A stretch of 64,000 nt of DNA from Schistosoma haematobium (GCF_000699445.3 NC_067199.1:34704902-34768901); one strand, 5' to 3'. Positions 12,807 to 25,700 are shown, counted from the first letter of the stretch. Program-made: numbers and translations. The notes: generated by a model not told the origin, from the sequence alone.

Positions 12807-14844
12807 TTATTTAATAAACACCACTTTAGCTCTATCTATATTCAGTGTTTGTTGATTGGAAGAAATTGGCAGGAATCCATAGACCTGGAATTTGAAATAG
12901 TTGGTTTCCGTAATTAAAACATATAGGCACTATAATGGGAAATGATTAATTAAATCTCAATACATAGTCCTGTCTTAAACGAGAATTCAGGTGGGAAAAA
13001 CCAATTTATTGTTTAATGCAAAATTACAGAGTTCCTTCGTAAACTGTGAAATACTATACATCTGCATATCTTCCATCAATTGTCTCAAACATTATCGTTC
13101 CTTCATTATTATAACAATTAACCTCTGCTTACACCCTTGTTATTTTGAATTCAATCTTCTCATCCTTATACTGCCAAAAATTCTACTTCTGATTGGTATT
13201 ACAAACTACTTATATCTGTGGACAGAAGTAGTATACACTACAATCCTAGTAGTATATAAGTGATTCATTAAACACCTTGATTTAAATAAGGATCTAGTTT
13301 TGATAAATCATTCAGTTCAATAAATTTTTTAGTTGTTATCCATTTATATTAATCATGAAATATTCATTTGACACATGTTTACAAATAACGTATCATTTGG
13401 GAATGAAGCTCATTTAAAAAATTATCACCATGTCACTTATTCTATGAATATGAAATATATAAGAGTGTATGTCACCATGGTTTTTATCGAGGTAATGAAG
13501 ATAAATGTATCATATAAATGATCAAATCATGAATAATAATAAACAATCCACATTGTACTAAATAGTAATAACTAAGCATACAGTGGAACAAATTATACAA
13601 ATATATTTGTTTATTCATCTGTTATTCAAAATAAAAAATAATAATAATCCGGGTAACTTTTGTTTATATATTACATACTATTATAATATAGACTCTAGAT
13701 ATTTTATCTGACCTCGATACTAATTATTCTGGGTACTTATTTTCAAGTTCAGTTCGAACAACTAAAGATTGATAGATGAATAAGTAAACAGTTTTGATGG
13801 ACTATTAAAAATCAAGGAATTTTGAAAAGTAATTCTCTCATGGTTTATTACTGTTAGTTGGTGTTTTCTATGAATACTCTTATATCTTGATTTTTATGTT
13901 TTTTTTCGGGGGGGGGTTTGGTATACAATCTTAATGAGTTACAATCTAGGTCGAAATAATTCTTCACTTCCGTTACTTTTTCTACAGTTATCTAGCTAAG
14001 GTAAGTCTATGATGTGAATTATAAATGAATCAGTTAACTAATATCTTTTATGCTAGTAGAAATTACGTGTTCAATAATGGCTGATTTCGAAAAGTATTCC
14101 TCGAGTTCTAGTAAAATACCGTAATTCGTGTTTTTCAATTACATCACCCTTGTGACACATCACTCATAGTGTATGACAGTTACTTAGATGGACAAAATTA
14201 AATGTAACTGAACGTTACAGTCAGATCTTATCAATGTAGAAAATGGTACAGATAAACATTGGTACAAGCTGCCATATTTTATTAACACGACAAGATGAAA
14301 TCAATAAAATGCATAGTAAAAGAGATCAAGATAATGTGTTAGGAATGACAACGAGAAAGAGAATATGGTTCAAAAAGACAGAGTGCAAAGGTATGTATGA
14401 GTGAATATAGAAATTCAAGATCGTAAGGAATATAAGAAGTGAATGTGCCGCTAAAATTGTGAACAATTAGGCCATTGATCACACATATCATGCAGATCCC
14501 AACTAGGCAGTTTGTATCTTCCAACGCGGTTTAGATCAACACCCAGTATCTTAATGGACTGATGACACATTTTGGTTTGGCAGATCTTAGTTTACTACCA
14601 TCTTATTCTTATATCACCAAACATCGAGAGTCGAAATAGACGATGATTAGTAGTAATTCGATTTAGAACTTTTTCCTAGTACTCTATACCTAACCTTAAC
14701 ATTGTTTGACTGGTTGTTTCTGGGAAAGTAACCTCTAAACTGACTCTTTTATTTTGAAGCTTAAATTCTAGTTCTAGACAATACTATCAGTATTTTTTTT
14801 AAACTTTATTCCAAACCTACTGATATATTTTAATACGTAATAGT
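12807..14844. other. AT-rich non-coding stretch
   Basis: No gene supported. A G run at about 13908-13916. ORFs here look like chance. Confidence 0.5.
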
Positions 14845-14965
14845 TTAATATTCTGGGTTCGAGTCTCGATATGAACACCAACAGTTGAATCCAGATACAC
14901 CAAGCTGAAGAGTTTAAATCTGGATGTAACGCGTGTCCTAGATTCCAATGACAGTTACAACCCAT
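14845..14965 (+). mobile_element. Degenerate Sm-alpha-type element
   Basis: Contains gggttcgagtctcgatatga (B-box part), a decayed hammerhead (CUGAAGAG, GUAA in place of GAAA) and acgcgtgtcctagattcca. Inactive by sequence. Confidence 0.65.
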
Positions 14966-15416
14966 TCAATCATTGGTAGACATTACTCAATAAATTTTAT
15001 TACTTAGTCTTGTTTAAATCAAATGAATTAAAGAAAAAGCAGACTGATATTCAAATTCCAAAAAAAGTTCATATGAGTTTAAATAAGTACCAGGAGTCAG
15101 TTTACAAATTATATATGCATTATACCATCTCTACCAATATTTCTCGCAAGTTAGTACAATTTTCTATAACTGATTTGTTGTAACCAGACGTGATCTTTGA
15201 GATATAATAATCAATTAAGGGTGAATCTAACTACTACATGAGTCGTTTAACTCAGTTAAAGTCAGTTGACCTAGCTTTATATCAAATCAATATAAAATAG
15301 AAGTGAATTTCATTTTGGTCACTTAAAGAGGTGCTGATAATAGTATCCAACAGATTGTTTTGTTCATCGAACGGAGGTTGTGAATAAATTTGAAAAATTG
15401 ACTTGGTAAATTTATA

Positions 15417-15932
15417 TTTAATAGTTTAATGCATGAGTAAATCGAAGTTAGACCACCATGGAAAACCTGAAAGAACTTAGAGGCCGTTTTGTCCTATTGT
15501 GGGACTCCTCAGAAGTGCGGATCCTCTATCCCGCCTCATGAGATTCGAACTTGAGACCTATCAGTCTCACGCGCAAGCGCTTAACCTCCCTCATTATAAT
15601 CATCATATGCTCACTAGAAACAATTTCTAAGAGGTATTTCCTAGAGTTCTGGTGAAAAGCCGTAAAATGTGGAGTTCGACCGGGTCTGTTGTAAGATTGG
15701 ATTAGTTGAAGTTGGACATTAACACCGTCAGATGCTAACCGGCTTAATGGTCTATAGGTTAAGTGCTTGTGCGCGAGATTTATAGGTCCTGGATGCGCAC
15801 TGCTGAGGAGTCCTGTAGTGAAACAAAACGACTTTGGAGTGTTTACCAGTTTTCCATGGTAGTTTAGCTTCAATTGGCTCATGAATTCAACTATTAAATT
15901 GTTATAATATTAACAAAACCCCTCTCTGATTG
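15417..15932 (+). mobile_element. tRNA/hammerhead SINE, fold-back copy
   Basis: Reverse 3' half (15417-15590, to the A-box region) followed by a forward 5'-to-3' copy (about 15600-15932). The left hammerhead has AAAA for GAAA; the right one has lost GAAA. Both are probably dead. The open frame on the reverse strand at 15526-15882 is a shadow of this repeat. Confidence 0.75.
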
Positions 15933-17419
15933 CAATTATTTTTGTTCAGAAGTATTATTTTAATCATAATAATCTTTAATATTAAGTGGTTATTTGTAAG
16001 TAACTGGAAACTTTGCAATCATAATGCTTGACCTTTTTGTGTTACAGAACGTTGACCTCTTTCACCTTCAGCCTATTTACCTAAATATATAAATAATATC
16101 AAGACTCTCAGGACTGTAGATAACATCATAGATAACATTGAAAAAATTATTCATCTGTTGTGATTTAGAAATGACTAACACTTGTAGAAATCAAATTTAA
16201 CATTTCCTACTAAGTGAAAGAACTTCGATCAGATCTTGAAAATGTGATAGACTCATACGAAAAAATGAAAAAGAATATGTGGATTTCATTAATCACAATT
16301 CACAAGAAATTAAATCATCAAGGTAATCACAATTTAATGATCTTCGGTTTAAAGTATTGTAATATCTTTTAAACTCACATTCGGATCAATTGAATGCTGT
16401 CGATGAAGATGGATTGTAATCGTTGTTAAACTTATTACTTTTCTATATGAAATGGTCGGAGACAATCAGTAAGAAAGCTTTAGGTTTATCTATTGTAATG
16501 TTCATCTCTAAACATCCCTAAAATCTCTAGAAAAGTACAATTCCTTTTTTAGATTTACATTTTCAAATTTAATGAATTCTGAAATGGTAGAAAAATATAT
16601 ACTTCACAGATGGATGATTTCAGTGACATTGTATTCTTTGGTTTGGATAGTTTAGTCAGGATCATTAGATACAATTCATTCAACTATTATCCATCCCACT
16701 GGAAATGATTAAATCATACACTATAGAGAATGAAACTTCAACCAACATATAATCAATTCACGTGAAACAATAAAACTTATAAACAAAATCTTTCAATCAA
16801 ACTAAACTTTATAGCCTTAGTTTCTGACACTGATAAATAAACAGCACTTTGATTTCTGAATCCCATTGAACACTTCATTTCTTCTTTTGTATATATATGG
16901 TAGTACATGTTCATGTGTACGCATTTATAAATTTGCACTTCTCTGTATATAGCTACCTATTAAGTAAACATTTTGATATGGCATTTAACATATGTTCAAC
17001 TTATCAATAAGGGGTAGTGTATACTTTTGATAAAAGTACAACAATTATAGGTATGCTTGAAAAAGAGAGAAAAATAATAAAGGAAATAGGAAAATTAAAG
17101 TTAATTTACTTTAATGTAATTAAAGAATGGTGATTACCATTTGATTGTTAAAGATGCTAAGAAACCTATTTGAAAATGGTTTAAATGATCTCATAGTTGA
17201 CAGTAGTGTTTAAAATTTACCCGTTATTTATTTGCACATGTGTACCGTCCTCAAGAGGCTTCAATATAGCCTGATGATACAATTTATATAAAATAAGACT
17301 TTGGTTAGTCATGGAATCTGGCCATATTCCTAAAATGAACGATAACATATCTTGTTTTCACCATAAATTTGACTCAAGTAGATTCTGTGTTATCTTTCTG
17401 CAAGATAATAGACAAGACA
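15933..17419. other. AT-rich non-coding stretch
   Basis: Nothing recognised. Text near 17245-17310 is vaguely like other Penelope 3' regions, too weak to call. Confidence 0.45.
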
Positions 17420-17505
17420 TTGAGGTAAGCACCCAACTACGTCATGAGGAAAGCTGGTTGGTGGCCTATGTTCCATCGTGAGTAACAAGCATAAGTAAGT
17501 AAGTA
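17420..17505 (+). mobile_element. RTE/SR2-type LINE 3' end fragment
   Basis: gctggttggtggcctatgtt and the end aagcataagtaagtaagta match the LINE 3' end seen at 6520-6575, with internal sequence deleted after ctacgtcatgagg. Confidence 0.65.
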
Positions 17506-17545
17506 CACAAGAAATAAATGATGCATTTTTGGGGTGAGGTGGATT

Positions 17546-17808
17546 GAGGGGAAATAGACTTATTTACTTACGCCTGTTACTCCTTGTGAAGGAGCATAGG
17601 CCGCTCATCAGCATTCGCCATCCAACCCTGTTCTGGGCACTCCTTTCCAGCTCCTTCCAGTTGTTATTCATCCTTTCCATATCTGCTTTTATTTTTGTTC
17701 TTTGGCCTTCCTCTTTTCCGCCTTCCTTCAGGATTCCAAGTTGGGGCTTGTCTCGTGATGCAGTTTGACGATTTGCGTTGTGTATATCCTATCTAGAGGG
17801 GAAATAGA
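17546..17808 (-). mobile_element. 5'-truncated RTE/SR2-type LINE with 13-bp target-site duplication
   Basis: gaggggaaataga occurs at 17546-17558 and 17796-17808. Between them lies a 237-bp reverse LINE 3' end (starting tttacttacgcctgttac). It sits tail-to-tail with the fragment at 17420-17505. The + strand ORF at 17544 is a shadow. Confidence 0.85.
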
Positions 17809-18256
17809 ACATCGTAAATAAAACAGCTGAAAATAATTTTACAACAAAAATTATTGAGAACATTTACCTATACATCATTTATTCTAATATACTATCACGA
17901 TAATCTTATTACTCTATATGTATATAAAAATCGAAAGCTGGGTCGATTTTTTTTTCTCGCAACAATCTCTGGATACTAATATTAAGCTGTTTATGGATGG
18001 ATACTTAGGTGTTATCTAGTTTATTAAACATTAAATAATGGACTATATTTTCTTTATTTTATAATAGATGATTGATTTTACTATAAACTCTTATTACTCA
18101 TATTTCATAAAACATTGAACTTGTATTCTCTTGTAATAAGAAACTAACCACTTCAAATTTTAGAATTCATCTTTTACCATACATTTTCACTCATTTAAAA
18201 TTACATTGTATTTTATAAGAAAATACAATCGATAATCTACCTATCAACAATAACAT
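17809..18256. other. AT-rich non-coding stretch
   Basis: Nothing recognised. Text at about 18160-18250 (tacattttcactcatttaaaa to atacaatcgataatct) recurs at about 18770-18830, a short direct duplication flanking the SINE at 18257-18557. Confidence 0.5.
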
Positions 18257-18557
18257 TACATTTTCACAGATTGAAATCATGAGTCAGTTGAAGCTAGACC
18301 ACCATTGAAAACCTGGAAGCACTAGACGGCCGTTTCGTCCTAGTATGGGACTCCTCAGCAGTGCGCATCCACGATCCCGCACCCCGCTGGATTCGAACCC
18401 AGGACTTACTGGTTTCGCGCGCCAGCACTTAACCATTAGACCACTGAGCCGGTGGAGTTCAGCCAGGTCTGTTGTGAGATATCAGCTCACTGAAGACAAT
18501 GGTATATGGTAGCGCAACTTCGTGGATTGGTTGAAGTTAGACATTAACACCGTTGGA
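18257..18557 (-). mobile_element. tRNA/hammerhead SINE with 5' inversion
   Basis: Reverse 3' half (18257-18450: tail, hammerhead, B box, A box) joined to the forward 5' half (about 18451-18557: gtctgttgtgagatatcagc, attggttgaagttagacatt). This is the layout expected from twin priming. Confidence 0.75.
18319..18364 (-). ncRNA. Hammerhead ribozyme core in a tRNA-derived SINE, apparently intact
   Basis: The reverse strand reads GCACUG CUGAGGA GUCC..GGAC GAAA, short stem III ACGGCCGU, GUC, then UAGUGC. Stem I pairs over six bases with one G-U; stem II pairs over four. Other copies of this SINE in the window have lost at least one core base. Confidence 0.7.
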
Positions 18558-18957
18558 TGAGTTATACAAAATAAATGATTAATTAATTGATTGATTGATT
18601 AATTTCATTTTTAATCAATATAATGAATACAAGTGAACACAATATAATTGAAGAGAATATCATCATTCTTTAAAATAGTTTTATCATCTTCAGGGAAGTG
18701 TTACTCTTCAAATCAACCATAGGGTTTTCTAGGTGCAGAATAAACTGACGGTGAGAAATATGCATTCGCTCATTTTCATTCATTTAAAATTACATTGTAT
18801 TTTAAAAGAAAATACAATCGATAATCTGTAAATCAATAACAACTTTATATGTATCAATCTTAAATTAATTATACAAAATAATTGATTGATCGATTGATTT
18901 TATTTTTAATCAATATAATGAATACAGCTTTATCATCTTTCTTTTTTTTTTAAACTG

Positions 18958-20160
18958 TCAGTATGAAGTGATTCCATTCGATGCATTCGTATCATGGTTG
19001 AAACTATTGGTATAATTTTGTCAGAATTATGATCTCCTACCTTTACCAGCCCCAGAATTTAAAAAAAAACTACTACTAATGTGCATAACGGACGTTCAGG
19101 TCCAGTTTAATAACACATTATGTCGTCAAATCTATGAGATAATAATGGGAAGTCCATTAGGTCCAATTATGGCAGATATTTTTATAGGTTATCTTGAAAA
19201 CACTGTGTTTAGACAGACGATTAACAAAACAACGGAACATTTCAGATATGTTAATGACACGCTTATTGTCTGTAATAATAAACAGCATGCAATCCACTTG
19301 TTAGAACTCTTCAATAATGCACATCTTAATATACAATTTATTATGGAACATGAACGGAATGACATGTTTCACTTTTTTGGTATTGCCATAAATCGTCGGG
19401 GAGACGGGACAGTTCAATGTTCGGTTTATCGAAAAAGTACTTGAAACGGCCTTTGCGTGAATTTCAATAGTTTTTGTCCGAACAGTTATAAGAAAGCCTT
19501 GGTTAAAACACTATTTTATAGGGCAAAAAGATTATGTACCACAGACAAACTTGAAGAAGAATTGATGAACGTTGAAAAATGCTTAAGAGACAACTGCCAC
19601 CCACAGAAATTTATTGTCAAATAGAAATGCCTAAAGAAAACAAGACGTAAGTGATTGCGGTCAATCAAAAACTAACACCAATAAACCTCAACTTCAAAGG
19701 TGATGGCGTCGCAAACACAAGCATCAGGAGGCTGTACGCTGAACTAGCAAGAACTTACCAGACAGCTAAACTATTAATTCTGTATAAGACAACATCTTCA
19801 ATAACTCAATCAAAGGTTGATGAGCACCTCTTTCATGTTACCGCCAAATGTGTTAATAAATTTACGTGTACTTACCAAAGCAGCTACATTTTCTGAACAG
19901 AAAGGATGGCATTTCATAGATTTTCTGAGCATGTTCCATAAAGCCTCAGAACAAGAGAAAGAACGGCTCTAAATAGTGAAATTACCAAACATCTCTCGAA
20001 TTCAGGACATCAGGTCGATATCTTGCAATCTTTCAAGGTAATTATTAAACAGCCTAATTCCAGTCTTCTGAAGCTTGCTGAAGCCATGGCTATCAGGAGT
20101 CAAAAACCTGATTTATGTTTTCAAAAGGAGATGTTTATTAATTTTTCCTTGCCTTAGTAA
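18958..20160 (+). mobile_element. Penelope-like retroelement remnant (reverse transcriptase plus GIY-YIG end)
   Basis: The fragment at about 19040-19440 codes a reverse transcriptase core: MGSPLGPIMADIF, then HFRYVNDTLIV where functional relatives have YVDD, so one catalytic Asp is Asn. TGA at 19442 replaces a Trp codon and the frame continues (NFNSFCPNSYKK, LFYRAKRLCTTDKLEEEL) to TAG at 19621. After a frameshift, 19651-19896 continues (NLNFKGDGV, KFTCTYQSSYIF) into a broken GIY-YIG endonuclease (TERMAFHRFSEHVP) and the C-terminal LAEAMAIRSQKPDLCFQKE, ending at TAG 20155. It was one element, now split by several stops and one frameshift. It cannot encode a working enzyme as written. Confidence 0.85.
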
Positions 20161-20446
20161 CAAATATTCCTTTGTTGCATCTTAAACTTATTTTTCAACT
20201 CTTTTTTCCATTTTTTATTATTACATCATTGAGTTTTTATTGCAACTGTCTTCCAGATTATTAATCTTATTTTATTAACTGAGCTTTACTCATTTTATTC
20301 TTATCAGCATTTACTTATTATGTAATCGCTTGTTTCTGGCCGTTTGAACTGTTGTCACAATTAATGTTGTAGAATTTTCTTTTACATAAGATATATAAAT
20401 ACAGTATCCAGTCTATTAAACTTATTTACACCCTTGCTATACTATT
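20161..20446 (+). mobile_element. Probable 3' non-coding part of the Penelope-like element
   Basis: AT-rich sequence directly after the endonuclease stop. It shares cgcttgtttctggccgtttg with about 1580-1600 and runs into an Sm-alpha-type repeat. The boundary is uncertain. Confidence 0.45.
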
Positions 20447-20650
20447 CACTTGGTATTGTTTGGCTTGTATCTTTCCATTGAGGTTTAAAACTGCAATTGG
20501 TCAGTCTGTTATTGGCATACGTGCATACTGTGCGTATGCCTCGGTATTACCCTAATTCACAAGCTATTTGTAAGCAATGATGGATAGTGGCTAGCAGTGG
20601 AATCCAGTTTGACGCGCGTTTCGTCCTATTTGGGACTTACTATGCTATAC
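20447..20650 (-). mobile_element. Sm-alpha-type element, truncated within the hammerhead
   Basis: Reverse orientation: 3' text (ggcttgtatctttccattga, ttggcatacgtgcatactgt), gatggatagtggctagcagt, then acgcgcgtttcgtcctattt. It lacks the CUGANGA part, so there is no complete ribozyme. Confidence 0.75.
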
Positions 20651-22571
20651 TAATGTGTCTTCAACATAACTTCTGACTAAACACTTTCATGTAAGTAATT
20701 GAAACCCATTATGTAATTATAATTTTAAATATCATAGGTTGTAAGTGGCTGACGAGAACCAAACGAAACAAAATGAATTCATGTTATTCTGCTAGAATCT
20801 TTGTTCTGGCTCTTTTCAGAAAGTTTCTACTTTATATTAACTATTGCAAAAAGAAATCGCAGAAGTCGAATAAAAAGATCTTTCAGCTAATAAATTAATA
20901 AACATCATTTTTCCATGAAGCATACAAAAAATATACTGTAAAATATTTGATTGATGCAAAATAGGTGTTAATAATAGATAGACATGAGCAAGCAAAAAGA
21001 AACAAAAAACTAGTTACCTACATATTCAAAGTTAATCAGGCAGTAAACTAAGTCAATGCATTACACTTTATGGCTAATTCACAAATTCATGTCCCATTAG
21101 ACCTATTTTCTGTACAACTGGAGAAACTCCGTAGAATATATAATCTCGATTAAAAAGGTCTCATTCCATACCTAGTAACCTAAACCTATATACATAAATA
21201 AATAGATACACGTATATTTTTACAGTCTACGATTCAAATCGAACTATTTCCACAAACGGTTACCCTAATACTACTACTATTATAATTATAATTATTGTTG
21301 TTATTATTATTACCACTGCTACTACTACTAATAATAATGTCATTATTACTAGTAGCAGTGCCAAGACTGGTACTAATATAAATACTAACAATGACAATAA
21401 TAATAATAATTATGATGATGATAATAATAATAATTATTATTATTATTATTATTATTAGTAGTAGTAGTAGTAGTATAGCGATATCACCTAGCTTTCATAG
21501 AGATTTACGAAGTTCTATTTCAACGTCTAGAACGAGTACAGAATCAGAAAATGAACAAAAAATATCAATAAATTGGACTGCTTTTTTGTATTGGTTGAGT
21601 AAGCTTAACTCAGCTTTACTGAATTTGTTATAAACAAGCTAGATTACTAGAAGCAGCTCTAGGCTGATTGTTTAGTAACTCTTTCTCAACATAAAAAATA
21701 GTGATTCTCACAGGATTCAAATCCATACCTTTCATTTCGCTATCAAAGACTAAGTAACATAACTTCGTTTAAGAATCTTTAGCCTGTAACCATTCATTTC
21801 CTAGTATTGCAGACCAGTTGTGATGTGGATGGGTCAGTAGTAATGTATTAAATTGTGACACTTGATGATACTGGCTCGGTTCTTACGGGTTCATTAGATG
21901 ATTTAAGATTTCTAGTACATTTTACTGATGAATACTGGGTAATGCAAAATAGAAGTTGAAATCTTCCTGTCGAACGGCTCTAGTCACCAAACAAAGAACG
22001 TGTAAGCTTCCATCAAAAGTTTACTTTAGGTCATATAATAAAGATGATGCTGATAAAATTCTTTATCTGTTAGTAATAAACTTTTTAATAGTCTGTGGAC
22101 ACACAAGCAGCTAAAAACGGTGTGTACTTATGAATGGACACTAGACATGCCCTCACTTGTTAAATATATGTCTTAACAAACAATTACAAGTACTTAACAA
22201 ATCAAAAAACTGAGTTACATAATCAATCACTTTATATTACTACAAAATAGGAAGCAGACTAGACTGAAGGGGAACACTGAACCTAAGTTTCATGATATAT
22301 GAAACTCGTTAACAATAAGTGTTTGTAATTTTGAAGGAACTGGTGCTTCTTAGTAAGATACCTATTATTATATCACATTTATCACAGAACATAAGATATA
22401 TCATAATTTTAAATCTAGATTTAAGGTTAATGACTGTTTATCAGTAACGAATTTTGAACAACTTTAGGGGAATTTACAGTTCATAACTTTAGTTTTTCTT
22501 TTGGTTACTATTCAGTAGTCCTTCAAATCATGTTATGGATAGCAACTTTGCATTAAGACTAAAGTTTAAGG
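20651..22571. other. AT-rich non-coding stretch with triplet microsatellite
   Basis: About 21265-21475 is a compound array of ATT/ATA/TAC/GAT/AGT triplets; a chance ORF at 21391 (Ile-run) crosses it. Nothing else recognised. Confidence 0.55.
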
Positions 22572-22581
22572 TATATATATA

Positions 22582-22637
22582 TTGATGGAGTTTTGTTCTC
22601 TGAGCTGGATTCAGCTCAGAGAACAAAACTCCATCAA
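22582..22637. repeat. Perfect 26-bp inverted repeat with 4-base loop
   Basis: Arm 22582-22607 begins ttgatggagttttgttctct; arm 22612-22637 is its exact reverse complement; the loop is gatt. Outer flanks tatatatatattga (about 22572) and tcaatatatatata (about 22671) are also inverted to each other. It could be a fold-back element end or a local palindromic duplication. Confidence 0.9.
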
Positions 22638-22689
22638 AATCATCCACCTGAGCTACAAATCTCCACCATCTCAATATATATATATTATC

Positions 22690-23984
22690 AATGTCCTTTC
22701 TTTATGCTTATATAAATGTATGTATTCACTAGTATGAAAACTAAATGTTATTTATCAAAGGTATTACAGTCTATATCCGTTACATATGTATGTTTATTTT
22801 TTTTAACATGAAAAGTGTATCCGTTTGTAAAAAACAAAGGGAAATATTACGACATTATTAAATGTTAACTTATAACACCTGCTATATATTACAATTTTCA
22901 GTTTCGACTTTCTCGAATGTTCCATCATATGAAACGTTGCTAACGCAACTACATGTATATGTATACAACTTAAAAGTAGGAAAGGTGGCAATAATAAAAG
23001 TACTTATAATGGTGATCGATGAAAGAGGAGAACGGAAACATTTACTCCAAATTAAATTCATAGACATATATATATACATATATATTTAAAAGATAAGCGA
23101 ATCTACAACATTATGATGTGTTGTGTACAATGTTGTATTTTCTTAATCTCCACTTTCTACCTCGTTCTTGGTTATCTGTAAAATAAAAAAACTCACATTC
23201 TGTATACTATTGATCAGATAAAAAATCTGTAATTACTAGTTTTCTTTTAATGTTCCTCCCTTTTAAAAAATATAGTTTTGTCGTAAATATTTATTGGGAT
23301 GACGATTCAAATGTTCGCATGAATATCTATATAGATAATGTATTAGTTCAATGAAATGTTTCTATATACTTTTTTGGTTCTTTCGTAAATATCTCGGCTA
23401 GAGAAACAAAAAAAAGAGAGAATATGATAAATGTGTTTGCTGTTATTATTTGATTTACACTTTTGTTTTCGTTAAATGAAATGTTATTTTTAGATTACTA
23501 TTGGAATGTAACTTGAATAATGTCAAGATTTCTAAGTGAAAGAGCTAAGATTATTAGTAAATAAGTTTTCCGATTATTTGTTGAAGAATATAGTTGAAAT
23601 TAACTGAAAGCCAAGATATATTGTACAGTTGTTTTGTTTTAATATGAGACTTCACATTGGGGAGAATCGTGGATGCAATAGAGGATCAAGCCTTAAACTG
23701 TTAGATTCCACGGTGGTACCTCAGCCTGTGAACCATAAAGTCAGGATCCAGTAGTTTATTTTTCCAACTACAATCACTTTGTTATATTATAAAACATTTT
23801 TTCAATGTCATCAGTAGGTTGCTACATAATGCTGGAAATGATTGAGCTGCAGTACTTATGACTCCTCACTTGGAAAAAATAGCCCTCAAATGCTTCTTGG
23901 TTTTCAATGGGTATTTCCCTATGATTATTTTTTGATGTAGACTGTAAAATATAACAATATCTAGTGCCATAATTCATTTTTGTA
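22690..23984. other. AT-rich non-coding stretch
   Basis: Short AT repeats near 23069-23090. A weak reverse SINE-like patch at about 23660-23750. No gene supported. Confidence 0.45.
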
Positions 23985-24492
23985 CTGCTTGTTTGGATCT
24001 TCCCATTAATGTTTAGGACTATAATTGATCAGTCGCTTATTGGCATGTGTGCATCCTGTGCGAACTGCCTCGATGTTGACCTAACTCACATCCATTAAAA
24101 TCAGAGACCGATGGTGGCTAGCAGTGGAATTCAGGACTCGCATTTCATCCTATTTGGAACTCGTCAACTGAATGTACCTGCGTCCCAGAGTTGATGTTCA
24201 CTCCGAGACTCGAACCCATTACCGTTCGCTTCAAACACCATCGCATTGGCCACATCAATGGGAAGATCCAAACAACCAATACGAAAATGAATTAAAACTT
24301 CACCCCATTTTACAAGCTAGCGGCTATCTAAACTCATTATCTAAGTGGATAACGCTATGACATTTGAAACAAACTGTAATGGGTTTGAGTCTCGGAATGA
24401 ACATCAACTCTGGGACGCAGGTACATCCAGCTGACGAGTCCCAAATAGGATGAAATACGTGTCCTGAATTCCACTGCTAGCCACCGTCGGTC
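23985..24492. mobile_element. Sm-alpha-type element, head-to-head fold-back pair
   Basis: Left arm (about 23985-24245) is reverse: 3' tail text, gatggtggctagcagtggaa, hammerhead region, then gagttgatgttcactccgag. Right arm (about 24365-24492) is forward: gagtctcggaatgaacatca, hammerhead, ccactgctagccacc. The two arms can pair over more than 120 bases. The small ORF at 24172-24360 is a shadow. Confidence 0.8.
24423..24475 (+). ncRNA. Hammerhead ribozyme core, core bases present, stems weak
   Basis: CCAG CUGACGA GUCC CAAAUA GGAU GAAA UACGUGUC CUGA. Core bases are kept; stem II has one G-U pair and stem I has three pairs. The partner arm at about 24135-24175 has UUGACGA, so it is likely dead. 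Confidence 0.5.
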
Positions 24493-25539
24493 TCTTCTTA
24501 TAATCTATAGGGCCTCTTATATTAATTACACATCCAGATTGTCAGCTGGTTCAGTTTACTTCCCTTGAATCTTCCTAATTTACCAAGGCCTCTATGAATA
24601 AATTAATAACATGTTTGAGACTCATGTTATTATCAACATACGACTGTGTTAACCAGCCTTATGGAATAAATTCAACTGCTTCTCTCTGGTTATTCCCTAA
24701 ACAGAAATTTAGTTTCACAATTTCGCATCGCAGTTTAGTCAGTCAAATAAACTGAAAAGTTTTGAATACATGTTGGTTTTAATTATGACAATGACGAAGA
24801 TTGGTTAATCATAATTTCATATATTTAGCTAGCATAAAACTATCACGAATTCTATTTTTTGATTTTTCTTACTGATAACCTACAGCTACCTCATATGTTG
24901 TAAATCAAATGTATCGTAATTATGTGTTTGATACAAAAGTAGGTCATTCGTGTTTTACTTTCTGGAGGAGATAACCACTGAATGAGTAGAATCCTGTTAG
25001 CACTTAATGACCCAGGTACAATATAATCAAAATGGATTTTCTGAAAACTGACTATAGGCTCAACACATCTAGATGTCGAAATGGTAACCCAAATATTATG
25101 TACGGAGCATTTTTTTAAAATGCAAACAAAAACGGTTACATATTTTTAATCCCTACTTAATTAATCACAAAGCTGTCATAATGAAGCAAGTTTATTTGAG
25201 TTTTTATCATAAAGCCAATTTTTATATTCCACCTTGTAATTGTGTAAATAAACTAGGATGAAACAGCTCACTAGTAGTTCCTGATTTCAGTGGCTGACTA
25301 ACTTAGATTAATCCATGATGTAAACTAAGAAAATGCAACAGTCTCTACGATCTCGCTGTGATTATAATAATCGTATACCTCTTAATGGCTAACTTTGAGA
25401 TGTGATTTTAGGAATTATATTGAAAGGCTGTGACAAATGAAGTTATATCATACTGCATATTAGATAGTTATCTATTTCAGGGAACATGAGGTGATCGAAC
25501 AATATCACAAATGGATGGAAATTGGAAGTGTTCACTAGT
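24493..25539. other. AT-rich non-coding stretch
   Basis: Nothing recognised. Confidence 0.5.
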
Positions 25540-25700
25540 GAATACTGACTTGATGGTTTAGCAATTAAACATTTGCCACGAAACTGAATGTCGTGGATCC
25601 GATCTACATCGATAGAGTCGCGAAGGAGAATTGCTGGGGAGTCCTATCCTAGATTGAAGCATCTATTCATTGTTTCCTAGTTTTCAAAAGTTGTTTAACT
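25540..25700 (+). mobile_element. Degenerate tRNA/hammerhead SINE
   Basis: Forward and heavily diverged: gacttgatggtttagcaatt (A-box region) and ctggggagtcctatcctaga (decayed hammerhead). Confidence 0.5.
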
